This document shows positions 40,660 through 52,439 of a stretch of 64,000 bases of DNA, one piece after another (positions within the stretch are counted from its first letter, which is position 1; each line of letters begins with the position of its first letter). The stretch is from contig OZ020269.1 of NCBI GenBank assembly GCA_963971225.1, positions 79,460,450-79,524,449 on the forward strand, given 5' to 3'. Origin of the DNA: Melieria omissa. Taxonomy: Eukaryota > Arthropoda > Insecta > Diptera > Ulidiidae. The notes beneath the pieces were generated by a model. That model was not told the DNA's origin. It searched no databases and saw only the letters and a program-made list of their open reading frames with translations. Both the position numbers and the translations under genes were made by a program.

Positions 40660-41711
40660 ATGGGTTACAAATGCGCTTCGGTGGCGTTGCTTGTGTTGGC
40701 GTGCGTCGAATTTCAGGTCAATGCTATCCCACATTTGGCAGCGCCTCCCGATGGACATGGCAGTGGTGCGCGTCAAAGCAGCTTCCTAGAGTGGATCGCT
40801 TCGATACTTCGGCCGCCGACTACAACGCCGGCTCCTGTTTCGCCGCAACGCGAGTGCAGCGACTGCAGCTGTGGCACGATCAACACTTATCGCCGCATAG
40901 TTGGCGGTATGGAGACGGAGGTGAACGAGTACCCCTGGATGGCGTTGCTGCTATCGTACGGCAGCTTCTACTGCGGCGCGTCGCTGATTAACGACAACTA
41001 CGTGGCGACGGCGGCGCACTGCGTGCGGGGCTTTAATCAGGCCTCGATAACGGTTCGGTTGCTGGCACACAATCAAAAGGGGGATCGCGTCAACACGATT
41101 GACAGACGTGTTTCGGCCATCCTGATCCACGAGCGTTACAGCAGTCGAACGTTCGACAACGACATTGCGCTGATTCGCTTCACGGAGCCGGTGGAGTTAA
41201 AGGAACCGCTGCGTCCTGTCTGTATGCCCGCCGTGAACAACAGCTTTGCGGGCGAACTGGCCGTTGTGACGGGTTGGGGTGCGACCAAGGAAGGTGGAGC
41301 CACCTCGGATACGCTGTTGGTAATTAGAAATTGTTCAGTGGTGTTTGTTGCAATGCGAATTTCTTAATATGATTTTTTTTACAGGAAGTCCAAGTGCCGG
41401 TATTGTCGCAAGAGGCGTGTAGTAACAGTAATTACGGCGCGAGCCGCATTACGGAGAACATGCTGTGCGCTGGGTATGAAGACGGTGGAAAGGACTCCTG
41501 CCAGGGTGACAGTGGAGGACCTCTGCATGTGAGAGCCAGCGACACCATGACGCTTCAGTTGGCGGGCATTGTTTCCTGGGGCGAAGGCTGTGCACGTCCC
41601 AATTCGCCAGGCGTGTACACCCGTGTGACGCGCTATCTCGACTGGATTAGCAAACGCACCCGCGACGCCTGCACATGTAGTGCAGCTGATACTGGCCGGA
41701 ACTCGAACTAA
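40660..41711 (+). CDS. Secreted trypsin-like serine protease B, copy 1
   Basis: Exons 40660-41319 (GTAATT donor) and 41385-41711 (acceptor TTTTTTTTACAG) give 328 residues. ATG 40660 opens a signal peptide ([20 protein letters not shown]). The propeptide is shorter than in protease A, with a small Thr/Pro stretch ([12 protein letters not shown], about 51-62) instead of the long mucin-like segment. The light-chain Cys cluster is ECSDCSCG (65-72) and the activation site is YRR-IVGG (cleavage after R79). The triad is H120 (TAAHC), D168 (DNDIA) and S263 (GDSGGP), with D257 in the specificity pocket, so trypsin-like. It has the same intron position as protease A, with only a 65-bp intron, so A and B are an older paralogous pair. 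Confidence 0.93.
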
Positions 41712-42313
41712 CTGAAGACATACGCTTTTTATTGATTTATACAATAGAAATTGATTTTGTATTGAATTTTGTGTTAGTGAAGTTACTTTTAAATCATTAG
41801 CGATTTCGAGTAGATAGTTCTATAATTTTGACTCTATGGCTTCTAAAATCCTAAATATCAAAATGAATGATTTATTTACTCTTTAGCTACGGCTTCAGTT
41901 TGCAAGTATAAGTTTTAATACTCAATCAGTTTTGACTCAATTGCTTTGTGCAATACTCGGTCATAGTTTTGTCTGACTCACGTAGTAGGCACCAAGAAAA
42001 CAGCTGAAAGCATTGGTTTCCCTCTAAAGAACTACCGTCTTGGTGCGATCGAATTTATGCGACGCAACCGCGTTCATTCGAAGCCATTTCAAATAAACAT
42101 TCAAATTTATGTCACTGCCAGATCAGAAAACACGGCACAACTGCACAATACCGCGTCGAAGAATACAAAATCAATCCGCAAGATGGCAACTGCTAACCGC
42201 AGCCAGTACAGCTTGCATTGTGATTGACGACAGAAGCGCGCACAGGCGCGACGTGACACAGCTTTCACGCAGCCCACGCGTCCAGCGCAGCACAAGAAGC
42301 AAGCACTGCAATC
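41712..42313. other. Intergenic region between the duplicated blocks
   Basis: Contains the 3' flank of protease B and about 250 bp of GC-richer sequence. It recurs at 45971-46573. No gene recognised. Confidence 0.4.
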
Positions 42314-44457
42314 TGCGTTTTTGATCGCACTTCTGGCGCTACGTGGCGCCGAATGCGTGCAACGCACTCAAATTGACAGCGAACAGTTGTTGCGGCAGTC
42401 GCAGAACACATTCATTCAGTGGGTGCTTTCGTTGCTGCCACAACGCCCTTCGTCCTCGGCGAATCCCACCACCACCACAACCCCCGCTGCGCTGGCTACG
42501 AGCAGCACCGAGCCGTCCACCCTGAAGCCTGAGCCAACTTCCACTACCGCTTTACCTGCCACAAGCACGAGCACAGCGGCGCCAAGCACAACCACGTCCA
42601 CCACCACCACAGCGAGTCCGCCCAGCACAACCGCCATGCCGCCGATCATTTTGGATCCGCCACGCAATTGTTCCGACTGCGTTTGCGGCATAGCCAACAC
42701 ACAGAAACGGATCGTCGGCGGACAGGAAACCGAGGTGCACCAGTACCCCTGGATGGCTATGCTGCTATATGGCGGTCGCTTCTACTGCGCGGCAACACTG
42801 ATCAACGACCAGTTCCTCATAACCGCGTCCCACTGTGTGTACGGCTTCCGGCGCGAGCGCATCAGCGCGAGGCTGTTGGAGCATGACCGCAAGATGTCGC
42901 ACTTCCAGAAGATTGACCGCAATATCGTCAACATCACCACACATCCCAAGTACAATGCTCGCACCTACGACAACGACATTGCCATTCTCCAGTTGGATCG
43001 GCCGGTGGAGCTGACGGAGCTGCTGCATCCCGTCTGCATGCCGACTCCGGGCAAATCCTTCAAAGGAGAAACAGCCATCGTTACTGGCTGGGGTGCGTTG
43101 AAAGTGGGTGGACCCACATCGGATACGTTGCAGGTAAGAACGGTGGAAGAGCGTTATCGCAGTTTGGCCTTTTCTCCATTGAATGCATTGCCCTTGTCCT
43201 AATTGTTTAAAAATACTAACTATTCAGTTGTCTTTATATGTAAAGTGCTTAGAAATTTGATTTAACTTTTTCGGATCTAAAGTATAAAGACTTTTTTAAA
43301 AGCCTGCTGGGACATTCCGTACGTTACTTTGTCATACAATGTCCTGGTTACTTTAGTTTTAGTTTTTCTAGCTGTCAGTGATAAATTTCGAATTTAGACA
43401 AAACTTTCCTTTACTTTAAAAATATAAAAGAGTTTTTATTTAAGGACTGTTTCCGTTGAAACCTGGCGGGCATTAAATGATACAAACTAAACTTAAAACG
43501 AATATTCCTGTTTTCAGAACATTGTTTTGTTTGTATTTTAATTAAAAATCAACAAAACCAAATAATGAAAATTAATTTTCACGCCAAAATAATCGGATTT
43601 TAGAACTTACACCCTTCATCAAAATTTGAACATCGCTTTCTGTAATTGATTGACCACATTTTACGAAACTGGGTTGGGTTTGAAACAGAGCCTTTGTTGT
43701 CTTAAATTTCCGTTTCATAGGGGCTCAATATCGCCCAACCAGTCATAGGTTCGTGTAAGGAGGATTAGTCTGTCGGTACTACGAGGTGTTACAATTAAGT
43801 AATGAGACTGATTCCATAAAAACCGTATATTTAAAAAATATTCTACAACTCTGCCATCCCCTTCAAAGTAGTCCCCTTGGGCAGCTATACAACGATTCCA
43901 GCGCGTTTTCCATGCTTCGTAACATTTCTGGAACGCTTCGACTGGGTTGTCCGCGAGTACCCTCGTCTCGGCCGCCTGGATGTCCGTAATCGACTCAAAA
44001 TAGGTTCCTTTGACCCTCAAACAAAATTATTCTTGATAGTCCCCCATTATGCGAATTACATTCGTGAAAGTGCGATATATAGAATTCGAGTAATATGAAC
44101 CCATTTTCGATCATCTGCTCCGTTCCACAGGAAGTGCAAGTGCCGATCATGTCGCAGGAGGAATGCCGCAAGACGCGCTATGGAGCCACTCGTATTACAG
44201 ACAACATGCTCTGTGCCGGCTTCGACGAGGGCCAGAAGGACTCGTGTCAGGGCGACAGCGGCGGACCACTGCATGTCGTTGCCAGTGGTGGCAGGGAGCA
44301 CCAGCTGGCCGGTGTCGTCTCATGGGGAGAGGGCTGCGCGAAGCCGGGCTTCCCCGGCGTTTACGCTCGCGTGAATCGCTACGGCACCTGGATTAAGAGC
44401 GTAACACGCAACGCCTGTCTGTGCCATTCTGAAACGAAAAAGATCAAGAAGCTATGA
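42314..44457 (+). pseudogene. Serine protease A, copy 2, lacking its start codon and signal peptide start
   Basis: Exons 42314-43133 and 44131-44457 repeat protease A almost perfectly, with triad residues, activation site and splice sites kept. The duplication breakpoint, however, cuts after the first 11 codons or so, removing the ATG. The frame upstream stays open back to a TGA at 42225-42227 but contains no ATG. The first in-frame ATG (42633) lies at the end of the mucin-like segment (MPPIILDPP), which would give a protein with no signal peptide. It is therefore probably silent, unless a new 5' exon is spliced on. The intron repeats the mariner fragment. Confidence 0.85.
43719..44024 (-). 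pseudogene. mariner transposase C-terminal fragment, duplicated copy
   Basis: Same fragment as at 39460-39765, carried along in the tandem duplication. The same frame is open. Confidence 0.8.
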
Positions 44458-44918
44458 GCCGCGCCCGGTGGGTGAGTGCACGCGGAGTGTGCGGCCGTAG
44501 CGAATGTAGGTCGATTTGTGTTTAGTTTATAGGCGCACGAAGTTTATTTATTGCATATCATTTAATAAAACACAGCTAGTTATTTTCCACTACTTTCAAG
44601 TGAAACCAGTTTTGTGCTCGGAGGTTTTTGCATTTGGAATTTTCGCGGCCATCGAAACTTTCTTTTGGTTGGCATATTTTGCGTCGGTTCGCTTCGACTG
44701 GACTTGAAGCGGGCCGCGAGCGTATTTATGGCATACTGATTATTTTAATCGAAGCTGGTTGCTTGGGAAAGTGTGCGACGCAAACTAGCCGCAGTGCAGT
44801 CAGTCGCGCTGCCCGATTTTCGCGATCGCGCTGCAGTTTACGATTTTCCTGCGTCTGGTGGCCAGTTGTTGTGCCGCCGTGATCGGAGGCAGTTCGTTGC
44901 AAAGGTCGTTCGACCGAA

Positions 44919-45970
44919 ATGGGTTACAAATGCGCTTCGGTGGCGTTGCTTGTGTTGGCGTGCGTCGAATTTCAGGTCAATGCTATCCCACATTTGGCAG
45001 CGCCTCCCGATGGACATGGCAGTGGTGCGCGTCAAAGCAGCTTCCTAGAGTGGATCGCTTCGATACTTCGGCCGCCGACTACAACGCCGGCTCCTGTTTC
45101 GCCGCAACGCGAGTGCAGCGACTGCAGCTGTGGCACGATCAACACTTATCGCCGCATAGTTGGCGGTATGGAGACGGAGGTGAACGAGTACCCCTGGATG
45201 GCGTTGCTGCTATCGTACGGCAGCTTCTACTGCGGCGCGTCGCTGATTAACGACAACTACGTGGCGACGGCGGCGCACTGCGTGCGGGGCTTTAATCAGG
45301 CCTCGATAACGGTTCGGTTGCTGGCACACAATCAAAAGGGGGATCGCGTCAACACGATTGACAGACGTGTTTCGGCCATCCTGATCCACGAGCGTTACAG
45401 CAGTCGAACGTTCGACAACGACATTGCGCTGATTCGCTTCACGGAGCCGGTGGAGTTAAAGGAACCGCTGCGTCCTGTCTGTATGCCCGCCGTGAACAAC
45501 AGCTTTGCGGGCGAACTGGCCGTTGTGACGGGTTGGGGTGCGACCAAGGAAGGTGGAGCCACCTCGGATACGCTGTTGGTAATTAGAAATTGTTCAGTGG
45601 TGTTTGTTGCAATGCGAATTTCTTAATATGATTTTTTTTACAGGAAGTCCAAGTGCCGGTATTGTCGCAAGAGGCGTGTAGTAACAGTAATTACGGCGCG
45701 AGCCGCATTACGGAGAACATGCTGTGCGCTGGGTATGAAGACGGTGGAAAGGACTCCTGCCAGGGTGACAGTGGAGGACCTCTGCATGTGAGAGCCAGCG
45801 ACACCATGACGCTTCAGTTGGCGGGTATTGTTTCCTGGGGCGAAGGCTGTGCACGTCCCAATTCGCCAGGCGTGTACACCCGTGTGACGCGCTATCTCGA
45901 CTGGATTAGCAAACGCACCCGCGACGCCTGCACATGTAGTGCAGCTGATACTGGCCGGAACTCGAACTAA
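44919..45970 (+). CDS. Secreted trypsin-like serine protease B, copy 2
   Basis: Exons 44919-45578 and 45644-45970 encode the same 328-residue protein as 40660-41711; the only exonic difference noticed (C/T near 45826) is silent (Gly-Ile). The complete 5' flank of copy 1 (about 460 bp back to the end of protease A) is duplicated too, so this copy should keep its promoter. Signal peptide, activation site, triad and splice sites are all present. It probably raises gene dosage. Confidence 0.92.
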
Positions 45971-46573
45971 CTGAAGACATACGCTTTTTATTGATTTATA
46001 CAATAGAAATTGATTTTGTATTGAATTTTGTGTTAGTGAAGTTACTTTTAAATCATTAGCGATTTCGAGTAGATAGTTCTATAATTTTGACTCTATGGCT
46101 TCTAAAATCCTAAATATCAAAATGAATGATTTATTTACTCTTTAGCTACGGCTTCAGTTTGCAAGTATAAGTTTTAATACTCAATCAGTTTTGACTCAAT
46201 TGCTTTGTGCAATACTCGGTCATAGTTTTGTCTGACTCACGTAGTAGGCACCAAGAAAACAGCTGAAAGCATTGGTTTCCCTCTAAAGAACTACCGTCTT
46301 GGTGCGATCGAATTTATGCGACGCAACCGCGTTCATTCGAAGCCATTTCAAATAAACATTCAAATTTATGTCACTGCCAGATCAGAAAACACGGCACAAC
46401 TGCACAATACCGCGTCGAAGAATACAAAATCAATCCGCAAGATGGCAACTGCTAACCGCAGCCAGTACAGCTTGCATTGTGATTGACGACAGAAGCGCGC
46501 ACAGGCGCGACGTGACACAGCTTTCACGCAGCCCACGCGTCCAGCGCAGCACAAGAAGCAAGCACTGCAATCT

Positions 46574-48177
46574 AATTTCCGCGCTCGGAGCCGAAAACGA
46601 ACTTGTAAGACGATTACACGCGGCAAAGTCGATTGACAGCCTTCATAAATCGATCGACACTGCAGGCGGACGGACGGAGGCGGCGCGGTGCCAACACTGT
46701 CCGCTCGGCGCAAAGTGTTGCCAATCAGTCAGTTGCGCTGAGAGGCGCAAACAGTGAACGCGCAGTGCCCGGCGACAGCTGTGTGCGCGCCTTCGTTTCA
46801 TTCCCGGAGGTAAAAATGCACTCTGGAGCACCGTCCCGTCCCTTGCGCACCGCCCACAGTGGGCTTTTAAATTTGAGTGCAGTGCCTCGGCCGCTGACGC
46901 GGGCGACGCAATTTCATAAACTACGCAATCGTCGGCTTAATTGGACATTTTCATCCGCTTTATTGTTTATTTTCTTTTGGGCTCGCGTTCGCTGTTCTTA
47001 CGGCCGCAGCCAGTGCTGGGAATGCCGCCGCCTTAAGGTAGTCCCTAATAAAATACCACTTAACAATAAAATTACGCCCTAATTTCGGTGTCGATGCGGC
47101 AAGAATGCAGAGCGCGCTCGTGCCTGCTTCTGTTGCACTGCCGTCAGTGCGCTGCGGACGGACGCGTTTCGAGACTGACTGCAGGCAGCGCTCCCCTAAT
47201 GCATAGCAGTGGCTCTTGCTGCTGTTGTTGTTGTAGGTGTGCTGTGCATTTCTAGACTTTTTATAGTGCATAAAATTGTCAAATTGTTTTTGATTGCTTT
47301 TTAAATTGTCGTAATTTATTGGAAATGCTGCGGAAACATTTTGATGTGTCGCAGTGCCGTATTTACAGATATGCATTGTACGCATGTACATACATATGTC
47401 CGATGTGTGTTGGTCTAAAATATTTATGTACTCGTTGGCATGTTTGACTTCTCTATTTGATGACTTTTTATTGTTATTTTTCAGAGCGATTCACGTTGGC
47501 AGCTCAGTTTGCAGGGATCGAACGCCATATTGCTGATTGTTATTTACGAACTACTGTTTATTACTTAAAAAGCATGTGGTGTCCGACAACGTTGTGCTGT
47601 GGTAGTCTGCGGTCAATGCTGTCAACATTATTGAAAAAATCCTCTTTGGGTTTGTCTGTCAAAAAGGAAAGAATTGAGTAAATAAAGAATTGACGCTTTG
47701 TTTGACACTTTAAAATCGGTGACCAATGTCAGTACTCAGTACCCAGTACTCAGAGCTTGGGGTTCAAATAAGTTTTTATGCAAAATTTTTAGAAAAATTG
47801 CCGCAAAAACAAAAAGGGTTTGAATCGATCGATAGCACAGTACAACAATTTATCATTTTTTCGAATCCCGTATCTACATCGATTCTGATATTTTCGGGGT
47901 CGCTGATCACGACTGTGTACTCAGATCGGGTCAGGTCAGGATGTCGGTCCAGATGCATCGCGATATACTTTACTGTGAAATTAATATATTTTTTCGTCAA
48001 ATTACTGGGGCCCTATTATTCGAAAAAATCGATTAGCATGTTATTCGAATATTAATATTAAAATAGCGTTATTCGACTAGTCGAAGGCAAACGACTATTC
48101 GATTATCTGCTCCCTTTAGACTAGTCGATTGCCCGTTGGTATTCGATTATTATCTAAGTATATTGTCTTACAATATA
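46574..48177. other. Region right of the protease cluster; no gene recognised
   Basis: 46574-47250 is GC-richer and has several open frames (one with an ATG at 46816 and a hydrophobic stretch) but no family motif. 47700-48170 is AT-rich, with many ATTCGA/ACTAGTCGA motifs around 48005-48160 that look like a decayed transposon end. Confidence 0.3.
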
Positions 48178-48760
48178 CAGTGCTTCATAAAAGTATTCGG
48201 AATTTCAAGTTTTCTAAAGATAATCAAAATGCTTATCTTAAATCTAAATTATACTGCATAAAAAGTATTCATATGATATCTTCTGATTGGTTCATTATCT
48301 TTCTTTGTTGCATAAAATTTCAACCTGATTTGGATACAATAGCTTTAAATTTGATTTTAAACAGAAATACAACATAATTCATTTCGCAAAAGTATTCGTA
48401 ATTGCCCAATCATGGTATCCTTTGCAAAAAATCCCATCATGTTGTCAAACTGATTTCGCAATTATTAAGATTTACATTCATTTGAGCAGTAGAGTTTGAC
48501 AAGTGTGTTTGGTTTTTGTTTGCATTTAAAATTTTATTGACCAAATGGGGAGATAATCTAAAGAAGCCACTTTGGACGAGAGAAAAATTATCCATAACCT
48601 ACGAGATGAAGGAAAAACTCTCAAAAAGATTGTGAAATATACAAAGAGAAGTATATCTACCCACCACAGCATTCTGCAAAGAAATTCACTTAAGCTGCGT
48701 CAAAGATGTGGCAAAGAGAAACATGAAGAATTTGTGAACAAAAAACAATAAGCATATAAA
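48178..48760 (+). pseudogene. Tc1-type element, left end and transposase N-terminus
   Basis: CAGTGCTTCATAAAAGTATTCGG at its left end (given here in two parts: CAGTGCTTCATAAAAG, TATTCGG) is repeated as GCAAAAGTATTCGTAATTGC near 48388, a directly repeated terminal motif. From 48545, MGR-SKEATLDERKIIHNLRD and EGKTLKKIVKYTKRS match the first helix-turn-helix of Tc1 transposases; a stop replaces one codon after MGR. The catalytic part is missing. Confidence 0.65.
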
Positions 48761-49495
48761 ACAAAAATTACAAAGTGCGACAATTTTGGGGTCATTGAAT
48801 CTAACCCGGAACCGAACAATACTAATCGATAGTACTCTTATAGAGTAACAAAATCCTAGCTGGGTTTTGCAAAATTAGTTGCTTTTTATAAGTTATAATC
48901 GTGTAAAGTTTGTGTGTATTAGGGTTTTTATAACCAGTTTTTTCTTTATAAGCCTTAAGATATTCCAAATTTTGTATTGCTGTCTTCAGAAAAATTGCAG
49001 CTAATGCTTAGATGAACAAATTCTCTTAACACTTAACAAAATTATTACACCTTATAAAAATTTTGGGGCCAATGTAAAAGAAATCGACTTTTTTGATTGT
49101 AATAAAAAAACCGTGTTTTTATTTTATTAATATTAATGCTCAAAAGCCTTTTTATTGCCAAAAATAAAAAAAATATGCTAAACCCTTTAACGTTACAAAG
49201 ACAACATGTCTTTTTTGCAAAATAAATTGAAAAAATGTTCAAGTCTAAATTTGAAATTTTATTGTATACCTACATATTTCAGTCCGTTTGAAAAGTTTTG
49301 TGCATTCAGTTTAAACGTCGTTTTCTCCTAAAAATCCTCCGGTTGCGTTTGCTGACTACAAATTTTCACCAGTATGGCTTCAGGAGATTTCTTTTCTTTG
49401 TATCTGAGCAAATAAATTCGCTTTTTACAATGAAAATTTTAATTAATTAAAATATGTGTTTATGGTAAGTACCTTAATTCAAACGGAAGCGCGGT
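48761..49495. other. Unassigned AT-rich stretch
   Basis: No motif, repeat pair or convincing ORF was seen. Confidence 0.3.
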
Positions 49496-49852
49496 CTAAT
49501 TATATCGCTGGCCTTGTTCGTCTGATTCTGTTGGTAGTTGTTGGCTGAAGTAAAGCAGATGGTGATGCAAGTAATGGATCTTTAGCGACATGTGAACGCC
49601 AATATTTGCAAATGCATCCATCATACGCTGTACTGAACTCTCATAGTTTTCATAAAGATATTTGCCCAAAAATCCAGTAATAACTTCTTTAATCGAATGC
49701 CATGCCTTCAATTCATCACCAACTAACATCAGATAAAATGTCTCTGTTTTCATTAATTTTCGCATATCTGGACCATTAACAACTCCTACAAACTGTAATA
49801 TTGTATGAGCAGAAAATTGATTTGTTTGAGTCCCAATATTGAATCGTTTCAT
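49496..49852 (-). pseudogene. Fragment of a repetitive arthropod ORF with a SDEQG motif
   Basis: A 118-codon minus frame contains VGDELKAWHSIKEVITGFLG, MMDAFANIGVHMSLKIHYLH and LPTESDEQGQRYN. The 'MS-KIH-LH-HL ... SDEQGER' pattern is one I associate with uncharacterised repetitive proteins in insect genomes, possibly transposon-derived. Function unknown. The frame probably continues in degraded form beyond both ends. Confidence 0.45.
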
Positions 49853-49928
49853 TGTGTGAATTTCGGAAATTCGAATGAAATTCGAAATTCTGCCAGGGGT
49901 CTTTCTAAAAAAAATTACTTATAAAATC

Positions 49929-49976
49929 GTTCTTGTGACAGTAAGAGTAATTGCATACTCTTACTATCACAAGAAC
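49929..49976. repeat. 48-bp near-perfect hairpin
   Basis: Arms GTTCTTGTGACAGTAAGAGTA and its complement (one mismatch) enclose the six-base loop ATTGCA; each arm is 21 bases, given here as positions 49929-49949 and 49956-49976. Confidence 0.75.
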
Positions 49977-50414
49977 CTTCCAATTTTTTTGTTGCTAAGC
50001 TTAGCGCTGCATAAATCGTTCTTCTCGTTCATATACTGCGCTTCTTTTGAAATGTAACTGTCCTGTACCCGTGACGACCACTCGCCCACACAAATTGAAG
50101 TACTCATTGCTTCCGTCAGTTCATTTGAAATGTTTGCCTTTATGTCGTTAAAAAGTAAGTGCAATCGCGAATAAATACTTTGTTCACAGGGCTCCTAGTA
50201 ACCTGGTTGCAAAACGTTTATAAATTCGCGAAAGCCACTAGACGATACAAACTATATCGGCAGCATATTACTTGCAATCAAACGAGCAAAAGCGCGGACG
50301 ATAGTCTCCTGGCGCTCAGGTGTGCAGGTGTAATCCTCGTCAAATCTTTCTACGAACTATTTACTTTCCGTTTCTATGGAACCATTTTAATACCAATAAC
50401 CAAAAGCAATAAAA

Positions 50415-50815
50415 ACTGGCTATTTCCAGGATGTTTTTATTCCTCGGGCCATAACTACCTGAGCGTAGTTTGAAGGCTTTGGAACCATGTCAGATATGGA
50501 ATCAGAATCATATCCATCTGCTACTTTCATTTCATCAAAACATTGTACACAAACTCTATGTGACACAGGTAACTCGCTGCCCGCTTCCATTAAGTCGATA
50601 ATAAAGTTCAGTGCCCCGTTTGCTAACTGAATTTTTTGCAACCATTTCGTAATCACTGACTCTGAAGGTAATGAAAACCCTTTTTGGTAAAAGTGGTTAT
50701 ACGCTCGTGGGCTTGCAGTATGTAAAGTGATGGCATTTGAAATGTCTTCCCAAACCCAATTAGTCCTCTTGCCAAGATGCATTAATAGCCTTTGCTGACC
50801 GTCAACAAAATTTTT
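50415..50815 (-). pseudogene. P-like transposase fragment
   Basis: Minus-strand frame 50782-50420 reads WVWEDISNAITLHTASPRAY, NHFYQKGFSLPSESVITKWL, VCVQCFDEMKVADGYDSDSI and SNYAQVVMARGIKTSWK. This is the P-transposase region from the second helix-turn-helix-like part to the opening strands of the RNase H fold, with the Asp of FDEMK in the first catalytic position. The frame is open over 120 codons but ends where the SWKQP motif should continue. Unlike the 11 kb copy, it keeps the 'LHTASPRAYN' segment. Confidence 0.85.
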
Positions 50816-51719
50816 TTTTAACTGGAATTAAGGTCAGTTCGGCAATCCAAATTAGTTTTTAATGCTTTTAGTTCTGCTTTTAGCGACGGTTTTCAGCTCG
50901 TAGTATACACTCACTGAGCTCTGCCCTAGAGTGTAAAACCACCAGGTAGGTAGTAGGTTTTTGTAGGTTTGTCTTGTGTTTCGTCCTTTCCTTCCCATTT
51001 TGCTTTCATTCAATATTTTCAGTTCAATATGAATTCTGGTATGCCGCCAACAGTTTTTCAAAACCGGCTAACATACAATTTTCGTAAGTTTAAAGTTATT
51101 GACAGATTTTTATGGGGCTTTCTTTTTACAATTGGGTAAAACCGAATATTAATGTTTCATGAATATACATATGTAAATTTTTTCTTTCTTACAGTAAACC
51201 GATCTTTGATTGTTTTGAGAAACAACTATAAATATATGCATAAAATATATCGGAAGCCAAAATTCGAAAACTTTTTGACGCATTTATTTCTTGGCCGCTG
51301 GACATCTACTTGATATGTTATCTGTGGTTCGAGATGGCAAGTGCGCTATAATTCGAAGAAAATTGCGAAGAAAATTTTAAATTCCCAATTCTTGTTTGGA
51401 TTTAAAACATGTTTGCAAGTGTGTAACCAAGTATGCACACATTTTTTTATACTTGAAAAATTTTCATCGAGTGAGGACGCATCGTTAAATAATGGCAATC
51501 AATAATTCAGATTTTTGGAAAGATTAAATAGACATTTTCAGAAATGAGATAGCTTTATGGCAAATAGAGACACACACACAATACAAAAATAAAAACAAAA
51601 AAAATCACGAAGTTGCGAGAAACTGATTGTTAAATACAAAGAAATAGGTCCGAACGCGAATATTGAAATTGTGAAAAAAAATAAATGCAATGCGATTATT
51701 GAAAATAAAAAAGTGAAAA
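50816..51719. other. Unassigned stretch
   Basis: AT-rich, no recognised motif. It may include the left part of the Harbinger remnant that follows. Confidence 0.3.
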
Positions 51720-51779
51720 ATCAGGCGCAGGTGCGGATGATATTTATGTACCGACACTTTGGTACTTCGAAGAATTTAA

Positions 51780-52320
51780 TTTCTTAAAAGAGCAGGAAAC
51801 CCAAATGAATCCAATAACTACATTCGACGACACGTGCTCCATTGAAGATGAGGTAAAATTAGTTTTGTTTCATGCTTTTTTTTTGCTTTCTAGTGAGCGA
51901 ATGTAAAGCAGCTTGGATCAGTATGCGGGAAAGCTTCAGATATCACACTAAGGTATCGTAGCAAAAGGAAAAGTGAAAGCAGTGGCAGAGAGTCGCTAGA
52001 CGAGCCAGCATTCCCCGACACCGTCGATTGGGAGTTCGCAGAAGTGATGTCCTTTCGGAATGCATCTCGGAAAAGAAGGCAATTGTATGTTTCGTGGTTA
52101 CAGACTGATTCTTATCAACGAAAACATATTTTGCAGAATATTTACATCTCCAGCCATCAATGGGGAAACCACATCACTTGGGAATACTTACGACTCTCAA
52201 TACGATTATTTAGGGGCAACAATTTAAGTAAAATTTTGGAAATAATTTTTATTATTATCCTCGAAACGCAGTCGGCCTACAAGCGGCTCAGAAAACTCTG
52301 AACTATGGAGCAAGTTTGAC
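51780..52320 (+). pseudogene. MADF protein remnant of a second Harbinger element
   Basis: After an AG at about 51892, the plus strand reads SECKAAWISMRESFRYHTK, the second half of a MADF domain. A frameshift near 51955 leads to RSKRKSESSGRESLDEP and FPDTVDWEFAEVMSFRNASR, a typical linker and acidic segment. Preceding codons TTFDDTCSIEDE end in a GT donor near 51853. Stops and frame changes make it inactive. It is convergent with the DDE fragment at 52440-52978, the usual two-gene arrangement. Confidence 0.6.
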
Positions 52321-52439
52321 CAGCTGGTTGATAGGCAGCAGAAAATGATCGATGTTCGCCAAGCTGCTGCAACAGAATCGCCCTTTAAAGGAGCGTTTGC
52401 AACTTTTGAATGGCTCTTGAAGTAGTAATGTTTTAGTAC

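Larger units (their letters stand above)
38052..42313. repeat. Tandem duplication, unit 1
   Basis: The 4262-bp block from 38052 (TGCGTTTTTGATCGC, within the signal-peptide codons of protease A) to 42313 is repeated head-to-tail as 42314-46573. It contains most of protease A, all of protease B and both intergenic regions. By eye the copies differ at a handful of positions: C/T at 38684/42946 region, A/T at about 39009/43271, a 3-bp deletion near 43325, and C/T near 41567/45826. Confidence 0.93.
42314..46573. repeat. Tandem duplication, unit 2
   Basis: Second copy of the 4.26-kb block. The end is placed at 46573, after which the sequence (AATTTCCGCGCTCGG) no longer matches the start of a further unit. 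The two breakpoints share only one or two bases of homology. Confidence 0.93.

Noticed and set aside
38081..44400. Several alternative-frame ORFs of 60-130 codons in the protease exons (e.g. minus 38154-38438, plus 40599-40991)
   Set aside because: They overlap exons with conserved catalytic motifs in the main frame and result from the high GC content.
46368..47082. ORFs of 115-149 codons just right of the protease cluster
   Set aside because: They are compositionally biased (Arg/Ser rich), overlap one another on both strands, and the first part is duplicated intergenic DNA.
48178..48200. CAGTGCTTCATAAAAGTATT as a possible RSS-like end
   Set aside because: The motif is directly repeated and followed by a Tc1 N-terminus, so it is a Tc1-type terminal repeat.
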